A stretch of 64,000 bases of DNA from Thozetella sp. PMI_491 (taxonomy: Eukaryota; Ascomycota; Sordariomycetes; Chaetosphaeriales; Chaetosphaeriaceae): contig MU270112.1 in NCBI GenBank assembly GCA_021432635.1, positions 23,002 through 87,001 of the forward strand, in the 5' to 3' direction. The stretch's first letter is position 1. The number at the start of each line of letters is the position of its first letter. The notes beneath the pieces were generated by a model. It was not told the origin of the DNA and searched no databases. It saw nothing but the letters and a program-made list of their open reading frames with translations. Of the stretch, positions 50,601 to 63,526 are shown piece by piece. The translations under genes were made by a program, and so were the position numbers.

Positions 50601-53600
50601 TTAGTATAAAAAAGAAGATATTATAATAAAGATTATACTCTTTTTAATATTAGTCTATAATATATATAATAAAGAAGTAACCTTTAATATTATAGAAATT
50701 AGACCTTACTATCTAATTTTAGAGATACTATAGTTATAAAAGAATAACCTAAGAATTAACTAGACGATTAGCTAGATATTTTTTAGACTAGTGCTTAAAG
50801 AATATACCTAATTAATCTTAGAGAAAGAAACTAAAGATATTTAAAGAGACTTAGCCTTTAATATAACTTATAAGAGATCTTTAAGTAAGCCTATTAAAAA
50901 GACCTTTAAGATATTAATAATTATTAAAGTATTTATAATAAAAACCTTAAATAAGATATTAAAAGAATACTAGAAATATAACAAACTATTTAAAGGAATA
51001 TTAAACATAAGGTTATTAGAATATAGTTAATTTAATTATTATATACTAATTAAACTAGGAGAATAACTTAAGTTATATAAGATTTATAAACTAGATAAGG
51101 AGAAACTTATAGCCTTATAATAATATCTTAATAAAAACCTAGAGAAAGATTATATATAACTATTAAATTTACTAGTAAGATATTTAATCTTATTTATATT
51201 AAAGAAAAGTAAGGATAGTATTAAAAAATAAAGACTATATATTAATTATTAATAACTTAATAGTATTATTATCTCTAATAGAGGATTATTACCTTTAATA
51301 TCTAAACTATAAGACTAACTAATAAGAGCTATAATAATAATATATCTTAACCTAAAAGGAGTATATAACCTAATATAAATAGCTAGAGGAAAAGAATAAA
51401 AAATAATAATTAGGACTAAGTATAGATACTATAAATACCTAATTATACTATTTAAACTATAAAATACCCTAATAATATTTTAAGCTATAATTAATTATAT
51501 TTTATAACTATATATTAATAAATTCTATATTATCTACCTAGATAATATCCTTATCTACTTAAAAAATAAAATAAAATATAAGTAATATATTTATACTATA
51601 CTATAAGCTTTAAAAGATACTAAACTCCTAATAAAACTAAAGAAGAGTAAGTTTTACACTAAAGAAATTATCTTCCTAGGATTTAAAATCACCCCTAGAT
51701 TTATTAGAATAAACCCTAAGAAAATAATAGTAATATAAGACTAGCTGCTATTAGAAATAATAAAAGAAGTATAAGCTTTTCTTAGATTTATTAATTACTA
51801 CTATTACTTTATAAAAAACTATAGTAAGCTTGCCCTACTACTTATAAAGCTTACTTATAAGAAGACTAAGTTTAAATAGACTAACCAAGCTAGTAAAGCC
51901 TTTAAAACTATTAAGTTAAAAATCTTAAACAAACCTATACTTATACTCTTAGACCTAGTAAAACTATATAAAGTTAAAACTAACTCTTTAGACTTTATAA
52001 TAAAAGGATAACTTAGACAATATAATAAGAAAGGACTATTATACCTAGTTACCTTTTTCTTAAAAAAGCTTAAAAGAGTAGAAATTAACTATTAGATATA
52101 TAATAAAAAACTAATAACTATTATTAAAGCCCTTAAAAAATAAAAGGTTTATTTCTATAGAATATAATATTAAGTTATTATTTATATAGACTATAAGAAC
52201 CTTACTTATTTTATAACTAATAAAGAACTTAATAAATAATAAATTAAATAGATTAAATTTCTTTTTAAATTTAATTTTAAAATTATATATAAGAAGGGAC
52301 TAGAAAATACTAGGGCAGATACCCTTAGCTAAAGAAAAGACTATATATAAGAACTAGAACTATATATATAAAGTATTTTAACAGTCTTAAAAGATAAAAG
52401 CTTAGGCTAGGCTCCCTAAGAGTTAAACATTATCTTTTAAGTTCTTCTAAACCCTAACTAAACTAATAAGATTAAGAAAGTTTTTAATAATTAAGACTTT
52501 ATAGACTTTATATAAAGTAGCCTTGGCAAAAATATAGAAAAGAAAAATAAAGTTTATTAATTCTATAGGAAAATCTATATCCCTAATACCCTATAATAAA
52601 ACCTAGTAAAGGAAATATATAAAATCTTTTCCTATAGATATTAAAGAGTTATTAAGACCTTAGAATAACTATATTATACCTATAACTTCCCTAGAGCTAA
52701 AAGAGTTGTAAAAAAAGTAATTAAAAAATATAATAAATATAATAAAAGTAAAACAAATTAGTATAAGATCTATAGAGAACTATAACCTCTCCTAATCCTT
52801 AAAAAGTTATAGAGCTTAGTCTCCCTAGACTTTATTATAAAATTACTACTCTTAAAGGAACCTTTAACTAGAGTATTTTTTAATAATATCTTAATAATTA
52901 TTAATAGACTTATTAAGTATAACTACTTTATTTTATATAAAAAAGCTAATAATATTAAAAAACTAGCCTATATATTTATAAAAAATATTATTATAAATTA
53001 TAAATTATTAAATAAGCTAGTTAATAATAAAGATAAATTATTTACCTTAAACTTTTAAAAAGCTTTTATAGCCTAACTTAAAACTAAATACTAATTATTA
53101 ATAGCTTATTACCCTTAGTCTAATAAATAGATAGAAAGACTTAATTAAACTATAGAATAATATTTATACTATTATATTAACTATAAGTAAAACAATTAGG
53201 TATAATTATTATTAATCACTTAGTTTACCTATAATAGTATTAGATAAGAATTAACTAAGGTATCCTTATTCTTTACTAACTATAGCTTTAAACTAGAAGT
53301 CTATTAAACCCCTTTTAACTTAAAAGAGAATCTTAGAATAGGATTAAAAGTTAAAGAACTAAAGACTTTATATAAATTTATAAAGAAAGAACTTGAGTTT
53401 ATCTGTGATAAAATAAGTAAATATACTAACTAGAAAAGGTTAAAGGGACTAACCTTTTAAAAGAGAGATAAGATCTATCTCTTATAAAGAAATATTAAAA
53501 CAATATAACTAAGTAATAAATTAGACTTTAAAAAATTAAGACTATTCTAGATTAAAAAATAAACTAGTAAAGTTACTTATAAGCTAAAACTACTTATAAT

Positions 53601-54528
53601 AATATAGATACACTTAATTCTCTATATCTTACTATTTAAACTAATACTAAGAAATATTAGACTAAATAAATATATAAAAGTTAATAAGTAATTAAAATAT
53701 AAAGTTAAAAATATTATAGACTCTTATAATACTAAAGATAGATTAGAGTATTTAGTTAAATAGATAGGATATAATACTAGTGAAAATATATAAGAACCTA
53801 GTAAACACCTAGAGAACTTATAGGAACTTATTTAATAGTTTTACTATTAGAATCCTGATTAATTAATACTAAGTTAAAACTTATTACCTCCTAATTAATC
53901 ACCCTAAGAGCTTTAAAAAACTAAGCCTTACCTATTATATATTACTTAAAAAATATCTCCCTAGTATTATCCTCCTTTAAACTAACTATCCTATAGTTAA
54001 ACAACTTCTTACTCTTAGTCTAGAAAAGATACTTTTACTAATATAATTACTTTAACTTAACTAAAGCCTTAAATATATAATACTATATCTTTTCTTCCTT
54101 TTTTTTAATCTTTTTTAATTTTATTATATTATATAAAACTAAAAATATTTATTAGCTAAAAGTTAGTAAAACAGTAAAATATTAAACCTATATATTATCT
54201 TTATTAAAGAATTATTATATAATTTCCCTAAATATATATAGTTTAAATATTTTAAGGATTATAACGATATAATATACTTAACCCCCTTATTAAAATAATA
54301 TATATAAAGTATAGCTACTTTTACACTATATTACTTAATATATTTAGTTAAATAATAGTGCTTATAAGTTTTGCCTAAAATAGTTTTTTACTTTTCTAAA
54401 GGACTAGATATCTTATTAAGATATAATAATATAAAAGGAAAGAAATTATAATAACCTACTAACTAATAAATATAGGTTAAGGCTTACTTATAAGTTATTA
54501 TAGACATTAATATAGAAGGGAGAGCTTA

Positions 54529-54960
54529 TATTATAATTAAGATATTAGCTATCTCTTTATAACTATTAATAAAGCCTAGTATTTAGGCTTAGTAGTTAAT
54601 AAGGGTAAAACCCCTAATAGATGCTTTAAGTACCTATGTAGATATTCTACTAATAAGAAAGGATTACCTCCTTAAAAGCTTAATAGTGATCTAGATCGTT
54701 AAATAAGCTAGATTATTAGTGCTCCTTAAAATAGATAAGCTATAACAAGCAACCTAATATATAAGACTATAGTCTCTACCTAGATAGATTAGTTAGCTTT
54801 TTACTCTTTAGTAATTAATCTATTTAAGCTATCTTAGTTTATACTTTAGATTTTATACCCCTTAGTTAATTAATACTTTACTTGTCTCTACTCTCTTTAT
54901 CTTAGGAAAAAATCCCCTATATATTAAGAATATTAACCTTAGGATTTTAGTATTATAATA
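54529..54960 (+). repeat. 3' LTR of copy B
   Basis: 432 bp in perfect register with 47246-47677 but with most CG and CA sites converted. The ends now read TA...TA. It is followed directly by the TTTAC duplication. Confidence 0.9.
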
Positions 54961-56331
54961 TTTACTAATAATATATTAATAAGGTAGTTTTATAATATTA
55001 TAAGCTATTATTTAGTTATTAAAATAAGGGTAAGAAGAATATAATATAGCTATAATTTTATAATAACTAGTATATAATTATCTAATCGCCTATAAAAGAG
55101 GCTTTTTATAAATAGCTTGTTAAATTTAAGGGGGATTAGCTTTTAACTTATATTAAGGTAATCTATTATATTTATATTATATAGCTTTTATATAAAAAGA
55201 AGTTTATATATATATAGGTTAATTAAAGCCTTTATTTTAATATAATAGTTTTATTATATATAAAGGGTATTTATTAAGTCTTAAAATAATATCTTTAACG
55301 CTTTAATTTAAACCTATTTAAAGCTTAAAAAGTAATTAAACTAGCTCTTTTTAACTAGTTTATTTAACTTAAAGCTAATTAAGTTAAATAATAAAGTTAA
55401 ATACTTATTAAGCTTTTAAAAGCTTTATATAACTTAGTTTTTAGATAGATATTATATAAAGCTTTATAAAAAGTTAAGGAGTAACAGTAATAACTATATG
55501 TTTTACTACTTTTAACTTATATAAGGGCTTTTACTTGGTTAATTAGCTTGTTATATACCTATATAATCTAAGATCTTTATAGTTAGCTATTTTAACTAAG
55601 TTATTTTTATACTTATTAGTATTTATAATATATAGATCTAATGCTATTTTTAACTAAGTTATACTAATAAATTAATTTAATATTTATTAGCTTATTATAA
55701 AGTACTTATTACAAGTTTAATAGATTTAAGCGAGTAAATCTAAAGCTAAAAGCACTACCTTATTATAGTTATTACTATAAAACTAGCTATATAATAGCCT
55801 TAAAGGTATGCCCTTAATAATATAGTAAATAACTAGCTTAACTAGCTTAGTTAGCCTAGTTAGTCTAGTTAGTCTAACTAACCTAACTAGTTTAGCTAGT
55901 AGTTATATAGCTGTTAAAGTGTTTATTAATACTTATATAGTTGCTAGAGCTATCTTTATCCCTCTTTCTAGAGCTTTATTATAAGGATTTATAAGCTATA
56001 TATTAATAATATCTTTAAGCTAGAGATTCTTAGTATAAGGCCTAGTTATTAAAAGCTTTTTATACTAATAAGGCTTATTATAAGGCTATTAGATTGCCTT
56101 AATACTATACTAGGGCCTAGTATAACTAGTACCTTAAATAGATATAAATAGGTAGGAGTTATAAGGGTAAGCCTTAGTCTTATAAGGTAAAGATAGCTTA
56201 TTTAGACTAGAGTAAAGCTAAGGAATATTATATTAAGGCTCGAGTGGATTAATAGGTAGAATATAATAAAGTATTTACTGGTTAATATAGATTTTATATA
56301 CTTTTTAAAGAGGATTAATAGTATAAGTTAA
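54961..56331 (+). pseudogene. C-terminal part of the MULE transposase region, RIP-broken
   Basis: Continuation of the MULE after the two retrotransposon insertions, starting with the TTTAC duplication. It is AT-rich with many stops. No motif is clear enough to name, so the assignment rests on position between the interrupted transposase and the right inverted repeat. Confidence 0.55.
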
Positions 56332-56617
56332 GGGGGGGGGTAGTTTAACTAACTAGCTAGCTAGCTATTTTTTTACTTTTTTTTTTAGTTTTAAAACGCT
56401 TTTTACTAGTTAATATTTATAGTATTTACAACTATATATCTATTATACTAGTTAGCTGCTTTATTTTTTAAAATATAAGGGGATATAATTATAGATATAA
56501 TAGTTGTAAAACCCTCCCTTATATAAGAGATCTTAGAGTTAAGGTTTATACTTATATAATATCTATAGGCCTTATAAGAAAATTAAAATCATAAGTCTTA
56601 TAATTTTATAGGCTCTT
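56332..56617. repeat. right terminal inverted repeat of the MULE
   Basis: Reverse complement of 38278-38558, heavily RIP-altered. The palindromes seen in the left arm have been destroyed here by transitions. Confidence 0.85.
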
Positions 56618-56957
56618 ATAAGTAGGGCTTACTTATTAATTAATTATATTAAAGTTAATTTTTTATAGTTAATAACTAGGGTTTATATAATTTTTAGGCT
56701 AGGGGAAGTAATTATAAATAAAATAAGAGAAGTAAAAATTAAGATTACTTTTTACTTAGTAACTTAATATAATTATACTATATTAAAATTAAGGGCTTAT
56801 TATAAAGTAGAAAGAGAGGCTATATTTAAATCTATATTATATTAGTAGAGTATAAAAGGCTTTTATAGTTATTTATACTAGTTATATATATTTTACCTAT
56901 AAAAATAAAGCTAGATAATATATTAAAAATCTAGCTTTATTATATACTTTTTCTAAG
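56618..56957 (+). repeat. repeat X, first copy, right part
   Basis: Resumes repeat X after the MULE, starting with the ATAAGTAGGG duplication, and matches 63799-64000 up to about 56816. Beyond that the second copy leaves the window, so the end of X is not defined; the next landmark is an LTR fragment at 56958. Confidence 0.8.
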
Positions 56958-57330
56958 TGTTATAATTAAGGCATTAACTATCTTTTTACAACTATTAATA
57001 AGGCCTAGTACCTTAAAATAGTAGTTAATAAGGGTAAAACCCTTAATAAGTGCCTTAAGTATCTATATAGATATTTAACTAATTAAAAAGAATTACTTAG
57101 ATTATTATAGTAAGCCTAACACTTTAAATCACTTAGATTATTATAATAAGCCTAATGAACTATAAAAAACAACCTAGTATATAAAACTATAGTCTCTACC
57201 TAGATAGATTAGTTAGCCTTTACTCTTTAATAATTAATCTCTACTTAAGCTTAACACTTATACTATTAAATCTTACCTTATATTAATTAATACTCTACTT
57301 ATCTCTACCCTCCCTAACTACTATACTAAA
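56958..57330 (+). repeat. solo or truncated LTR of the copy A/B family
   Basis: Begins TGTTATAATTAAGGC like the LTRs of copies A and B and follows them for about 370 bp, then loses similarity after 'ctctaccctcc'. It resembles the copy A subtype in the middle. No internal retrotransposon sequence is attached. It may be a solo LTR with a lost end or a fragment. Confidence 0.75.
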
Positions 57331-58000
57331 AAATATAAAGGGCCTAACTCTTTTTCTTTAGTGTGAAAAAAATGTCTTTATATTTTCTATAGGGGGCTAT
57401 ATCTTTTTAATTTTAAGGGCTATATCTTTTTTAAAAAAGATAGATTTTTATACTTATATAAAGCTGTAAATAAAGTATATAATATAAGTAGACCTAATAA
57501 GTTTAAATCTTACTTTTTTTTTCTTATATCTATTATATATAATATATTTTATATTAATATATTAATACTAGTTTAAATTAGTGTTTCTAGCCTAAGTATT
57601 ATATGTTTAAACTACTAATTACTATAGCTAATTTATATTATCTACCTATCTAAGGTTTAAAAATTTATTACTTAGCTAATATTTATTGCTTAATAAGGCT
57701 AGTAAAAGGCTAGGGTTAAGAAGTAAGGTCTTTTTCTTATTAACTAGTTACTCTTAACTTATTATATTAATACTTAATATAGTTATTTATCAGGGCCTAA
57801 GAGATTTTAGCTGATATTATTATTAGGATTAAGAGATAATAAAACTAAAAGATCTTATAAGTACTATATTAAGTACTAGTTATTAGACTTAAAGATAAGA
57901 GTTAAATATTATAGCTTTTAGCTATTATTTAGTTTTTATACCTTTTTTATAATAATATATTTTTATATTTTAAAAGCTTAATAGCTACTCGTCTATAAGT
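57331..58000. other. AT-rich sequence upstream of the helicase relic
   Basis: RIP-degraded sequence with no identified motif. It may be the 5' part or 5' flank of the helicase relic. Confidence 0.4.
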
Positions 58001-61000
58001 AATACTATTATATTATTATATAAGGGTAGATTAATAATTATCTCTCTAGTTATTATATCTTTAAAGATATATATATAGCTATAATTATATAGTCTTAATA
58101 GTTTAATCTTATAAAGAATAAAACTAAGCTAAAAGTATATATTTTACCTGTTAATACTATTATAAAGCTTTTATATATTTATTTAATATAGTAGGGTAAC
58201 TTTTACTATATATATATAAAGGATTATCTATATATTATTATAATAAAGAAGTAGATTTACTAATACTTAATATAAGACTATAAGTACTAGCCTGTTAAGT
58301 AAAGGCGTTTATATAAAGGTATTAATAGCTTTAAAGACCTATTCTACTAGTATATAAGGGTGTTTTACTAAGTACTTTTTAACTATAAAAAGAGCCTATA
58401 ATACTTTAAGGTACTTTATAAGTGTATAGCTAAAGATAGGTTTGTCTTTAATATAAAAAAGCTTATAAAGACTATTTAGTAAATAGTATAGTATTTTAAA
58501 GCGTTTATACTCTAGGTCTAAAAGGCTAAGGCAGAGCGGATTAAGGCATTAAATAAGTTTAAAGGCTTTAATATATAGGTTAAAAGGATTAGGGTAATTA
58601 TATATCTCATAGTATTTAGTAATTATAAAGATAAGCTATAGGTGCTTTTATCGCTAGTACTTTTACTTCTTATTCTAGATATAGATAATTATAAAGACTA
58701 TAAATATAACAAGGTGTTTTAACAGGTCTTTTTTACTTTTTTATAGCTTTATATTAAAGCAATCTAAAATATATAATAAGATATTATTAGGCTTAGTATA
58801 TTATTTAAAGTTATATAATAGAAATATATTACTAGTAATAACTAGCTATTTTTATATTACTATTAGCCTACTATTATTTACTAGTATTAAAACATTATAA
58901 AAATATTTCTAGTGTATATAGTATAATATACTATAATTAAAGACCTAATTAAACACTTATTATTCTAGCTCTTTACTATATAAAAGATAATACTTAATAT
59001 AATACTTAATATAACTAACTATACTAAGGAGACCTTTTAATAGTATAAGAATAACCTAGAAATACTATATATTAAATAAGCCTTTATTATATTTAATAGC
59101 TATATATTTATATTTCTTATATTAGTTATTTATTATATATTAAAAGATATTAAATATAATAATATATTAGTTAGCTTTATTACTATACTTATAATTAGCA
59201 AGAATAGATTATAAAAGCCTAAGATTATTATTATATTAAAACTCTTTATACTTATTATAGTTATTTAACTATTAGTATTAAAAGATATATACTAAATATA
59301 ATAAGTATAGATTATATATTATATAAATAAGAGGCTTATAATAAAAAAGGCTAGGGAAATTATTAATAGTTACTTTAAGCTTATCTATTAGACTATATAG
59401 AATTATTTATTATAAGATAAAAAAGCTATTAAGGCTAGGGCTAAGCTAATCTTAATAATACTAATAGAGTATATTTTTAAGTTATAATAGTATAGTATAA
59501 AAAAGTAGAATATACTTATTAGTAAGGGGTATATTAATTAGTCTAAAGAGATATTAGTCTTTAAAAATATCTAGCTTAGAGTTCTCTAGCTTTAGGTAAT
59601 AGTATATAAAGCTATTAATAAGTGCTATAATATCTTACTATAGGATTTACTCTTCTTTTTTAATCTTAAGGTATTAACTAGGTTATTAGAGATTTTATAG
59701 GATAGCTTATTAGATAATTCTAATAACTATATTATTAGGTATTTATTTATTATATAGCTAGTCCTTTATACTAGTTTAATATAGCTCTATAAATAAGTTA
59801 GATATAATATAATGCTTTAAATATAGTAGTTTTAGCTTATAGGTACTAGTAATAATATAGTACTTAACCTATATATTATTTAAAGTTTTAAGATTATACT
59901 TGATTAGTTTTATAAACTACTCTTATTTTATATCTACTTATTTAAGGGGTAGTTAGTATAGTTAAATAATCTTTTAATACTATAATATTATAATACTAGT
60001 AATAAAAGGCTATAAAATATTTTTATTAATAACTAGTAGGTTATAATTATAACTAGCTTTTATAAGGTATATATCTATATTAATAAGCTATAGATTATAT
60101 ATAGGTTTTTATTATAAGAGGTTAGTGAGTTACTTATTTATTATCTCTAGTTTATACTATTGTTTTAAGAGGTATATTAAATCTAGGTGTATAGGGTAAG
60201 ATAGCTTTAGTTAACTATATAGATTAATATACTTAATAGTATTAATAAGGTTAATAAAATTATATTAATAATAGCTAAAAAGGTATAGATAGCTAAGTAA
60301 ATATAATAGGTATTATAATAGATTAGTAAGTAGTATATTAGATTTATAATTAATATTAGTAGCTAGTAGTATATAATAATTATATTTATATAATAATACC
60401 TTTAGGAGTAGTTTTATAAGCTAAACAATAGGGATAGGTATAATAATAAATACAATAATAGGTATAAGTCAAAAGATAAGGGGTTTAAAAGTAAGAAGGA
60501 ATATAATAGTCTTTAGGATCTTTAAACTAGGTATAACAGTTAGCTTATAATATAGGTCTATAAATAACTAATAAGTAAAGGCTTATTTAATAACTAGTAG
60601 ATATTAGAGTAATACTAGGTAATCTTATACGATTAATACTACTTACTTAGGTTTTAAAGCAATAAAAATAAGCTATTAATACTTAAGTAAAAGTATAAGG
60701 CACTAATACTCTTTAAAACCTAGGTGTTAAAAAAGTAGTAGATATATTAATAGTAGCTATATAGTGTCTTTTTCCTTATAATCTTAAAGTAACTTTAAAG
60801 CAGTAGGTTATAGTTTTAAAGTATATAAGAGCTAATTATTAAGGCGTTTTAATATAGGTAGATATTAATTATTATTATTATAGGTATTAGTATAGGTAAG
60901 AGTATATACTTTTTACTATTAGTAGCTTATATAACTAATAATATTATAATTATAATTATATTATTAGTATTACTTTTTAAGGATATACTTGACTAGTATT

Positions 61001-62330
61001 AAAAGTATAAGATCTTAGTTAACTAATAAATATTAGTAAACTATTATACTATTAAGTGGCTTGTCTTTATTATACTTAAGTTAATAATAAGTAAAGGCTT
61101 TTAGATATATCTTAAGTATCTTTAGGATAATTAGTAGCTCAACTAGATTATAGTAGATAAATATTATATAATTCTTAAGGGCTTAAAGAAATTCTAGCCT
61201 AAGCTTTAAGTATTAAGGTAGCTTAAGTATATAAGCGTATAAATAGTGTATTTAATAGCTATACTATAGCTAGTAGATAAAGTACTCTTTTTTAACTGGA
61301 TTAACTAGGACTAGTACTATATTTATCTGCTTTATAACTAAACTATTTAGCTTAATATTTAGTATTTAGTTAAGAAGTGGGAAAAAAGTATGAGTAAAGA
61401 TAAGTATTTATAAGTGTTGCTAAAATATAAGCTTATATAGTATCTAGTACTAGCTAAGATTATTATTTATTATACTATTATTAAGACATTAAAGTTATTT
61501 ATAAAGCTACTTAACTATTTAAGCTTTTACTATAATATAATAATAAAAGACAAGAAGGTAAAGCTATTATAAGTATAGATATAGGTAAAGCTATAGGACT
61601 ACTTTAGAGATAGGTAGCTGTTTTTTATAATTAATATAGTAAAGCTTAGGATTAACATGCCTAATATTTATATAATTATTTATATTAGTAAGGTATTTAT
61701 TATAAGTGACTATATATAGTAAAATAGGTAGGCTAGGTAGGACAGTAGACTTAGTAAGGCTATTATAGTTTAGATAGTGGTATAAATAGAGTAATAATAG
61801 TAGAAATATTATAAGGTAAAGGCTAGTAGACTACTTAGACTAGAGGATCTTCTTAATAGGCTTATATATTAATAAATACTACTTAATAACTAAATAAATA
61901 GGTGGGATAACTAGGTAAGTTATAAGGAGGGCAAGGTATATTATAATATATATAAGGTAATACTTAGGTATAATAATAAGATACTAAATAATAGATTAAT
62001 AATAGTATATAATAATAAAGAAGAGTTAAACTAGTATATTATATAGGTAGTTATATTTAAGTAGAGTAAGCTAGTGTGTTATATATAAAGGTGTAAAGGT
62101 AAGATATAAAGGTTTATAATATAAATATAAAAATAGTTAGTAATTAAGTGTGTTTAATATAAGCTATTCTAGCTATAATAAGAGGAGGAAGGGGTTATAT
62201 ATTATATAAAAGAGATATACTTATAGTAAGATATATATTAGGATTAGATCTATAACTAAGGAGAGTATTAGCTAGATATATAAATACTATTAAAGATAAA
62301 ATAATATTTTACCCCCTAGGTTAAAAAGAT
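58000..62330 (+). pseudogene. RecQ-like helicase relic, similar to telomere-linked helicases
   Basis: Superfamily 2 helicase motifs can be read through RIP stops in order on the plus strand: GIGKS (Walker A) near 60890-60905, a QLD..VVDECH-type Walker B near 61138-61170, LTATLPP-like near 61255-61280, a NALGL..N.PNI..VI segment near 61635-61690 and an SGRAGRD-like segment near 61720-61750. This set and the spacing fit RecQ-family DNA helicases. In many fungi, long genes of this kind lie next to telomeres as multicopy telomere-linked helicases. The N-terminal half (58000-60800) is open-frame-like but not recognisable, so the start is approximate. It is inactive through numerous stops. A helicase of a different mobile element is an alternative, but no Rep or HUH motif was seen. 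Confidence 0.7.
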
Positions 62331-63526
62331 CTATATTATCTTCTTTATACTTATAAAATACTCTTATTACTTTATACTATAAGTATTTTATAATATATAA
62401 TAGGAAAAAGTTAATAATAGTAGTAAATAAAAGTTAGTAGTAAAGTAATAATATATATATAAAAGGCTATTAGTTAAGATATTAGAAATAAATATATATA
62501 TAAATATAAGAAATATATCTTTTATAACATCCTAATAGATTAAAAATATAGGTAATATAAATCTATTAGCAAGTTACTCTTTACTTCTTTAATAGCTTAT
62601 TTATCTAATATAATAAAAAGAGTAGGGATTATATTAGCTTTATTAGTTTGTTTTTTTCTATATAAATAAAATAGTATTAAAACAGGTATTGTTTTTATTT
62701 TCTTTTATATAAGATAATATTTTATATTTTTATAATTATAAAAGGGTATTATCTTATAGTTATATTTATAATTTTACTGTTTTAATTTTATTATTTATAA
62801 TAAGTTTTATTATTTAATTTATCTATATTAATTAAAAAAGAAGTTTAAATACTATAAAAGATATATAATATTAAATCAGGTTTAAAAATAAGAAAGACAG
62901 GAAAGAACTTATTAAAATTTATATTTTTTAAGTAATAAAGTTATATATTATATAAAAATAATAAGAAAAATATTATAATAAATATATAAATAAGAATTAA
63001 TTAGATTATAAAGATTATATAAAATTATATATAAAAGAAAAAAAAGTAAAAAAAAAGAAAAGAAAAGAAAATAGATTATATTTTTAATTCTTTAAGAAAG
63101 ATATAGGATTATACTCTTTTTTTAAAAAACTATATTATTTTAATAAAATAGTTTATAATTAGTTATTATTATTTATATCTAAATATTAGGTTATTATATA
63201 TACTAGATATATTAAAGATAATTTATAGGAAAAAAAAGAAATCTTAAACAGAATATATTAAGGAAAAAGATATATATTATATATAAGTTTAACTTATACT
63301 TATTGTTTAAAGTATATAATAGTTAGAAAGTGTTTTAACTTAAAGTATATAGCTATTAAAGATATAGTTAGGGTTAAATAATAGGGTTAGGATATAAAGT
63401 TATTAATATATAAGACTGACTTATACTATTTATTAAAGCTATTAAAGGCTAGTTAAAATAAAGATAGGGTTAAGAGAGGTATAAAGTGTAAAAAGATAAG
63501 ATAACCTACTTATTACTTACTATTTA
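62331..63526. other. AT-rich sequence downstream of the helicase relic
   Basis: Strongly AT-rich, with poly-A and poly-T runs (for example 63035-63075). No gene or repeat family identified. Confidence 0.5.

Larger units (their letters stand above)
47246..54960 (+). mobile_element. Ty3/gypsy chromovirus-type retrotransposon copy B, RIP-degraded
   Basis: A 7,715-bp element with 432-bp LTRs (47246-47677 and 54529-54960) and a target duplication TTTAC at 47241-47245 and 54961-54965. Read through stops on the plus strand it shows, in order: a zinc-knuckle remnant (CYN.. KKGHY type) near 48750; reverse transcriptase near 51180-51480 with NRG.LPLIS, LNLKG.YNLI and RTKY..YKYL motifs; an integrase with an SDGQTERLNQ-like stretch near 53110-53160; and a chromodomain-like C-terminus (RLEYLV....GYNTSEN) near 53740-53790. 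The chromodomain places it with the chromoviruses, which tend to insert into heterochromatin. It is dead through many stops. Confidence 0.9.
38278..56617 (+). mobile_element. Mutator-like element (MULE) split by two retrotransposons
   Basis: A DNA transposon of about 2.9 kb before interruption, with inverted repeats 38278-38558 and 56332-56617. It is flanked by a 10-bp target duplication, ATAAGTGGGG at 38268-38277 and ATAAGTAGGG at 56618-56627; the uninterrupted site exists in the second X copy near 63799. The 28 outermost bases of the two ends align with transitions only. The transposase begins at 38646. Two Ty3/gypsy elements sit inside (39565-47211 and 47246-54960), so the MULE interior is 38559-39564, 47212-47245 and 54961-56331. 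Inverted-repeat length, duplication size and transposase type all fit the MULE superfamily, which includes Hop of Fusarium. Confidence 0.85.

Noticed and set aside
39565-54960. The inverted retrotransposon pair as one large palindromic element or an assembly artefact
   Set aside because: The two copies have LTRs of different length (422 and 432 bp), different internal structure and different target duplications, so they are separate insertions.
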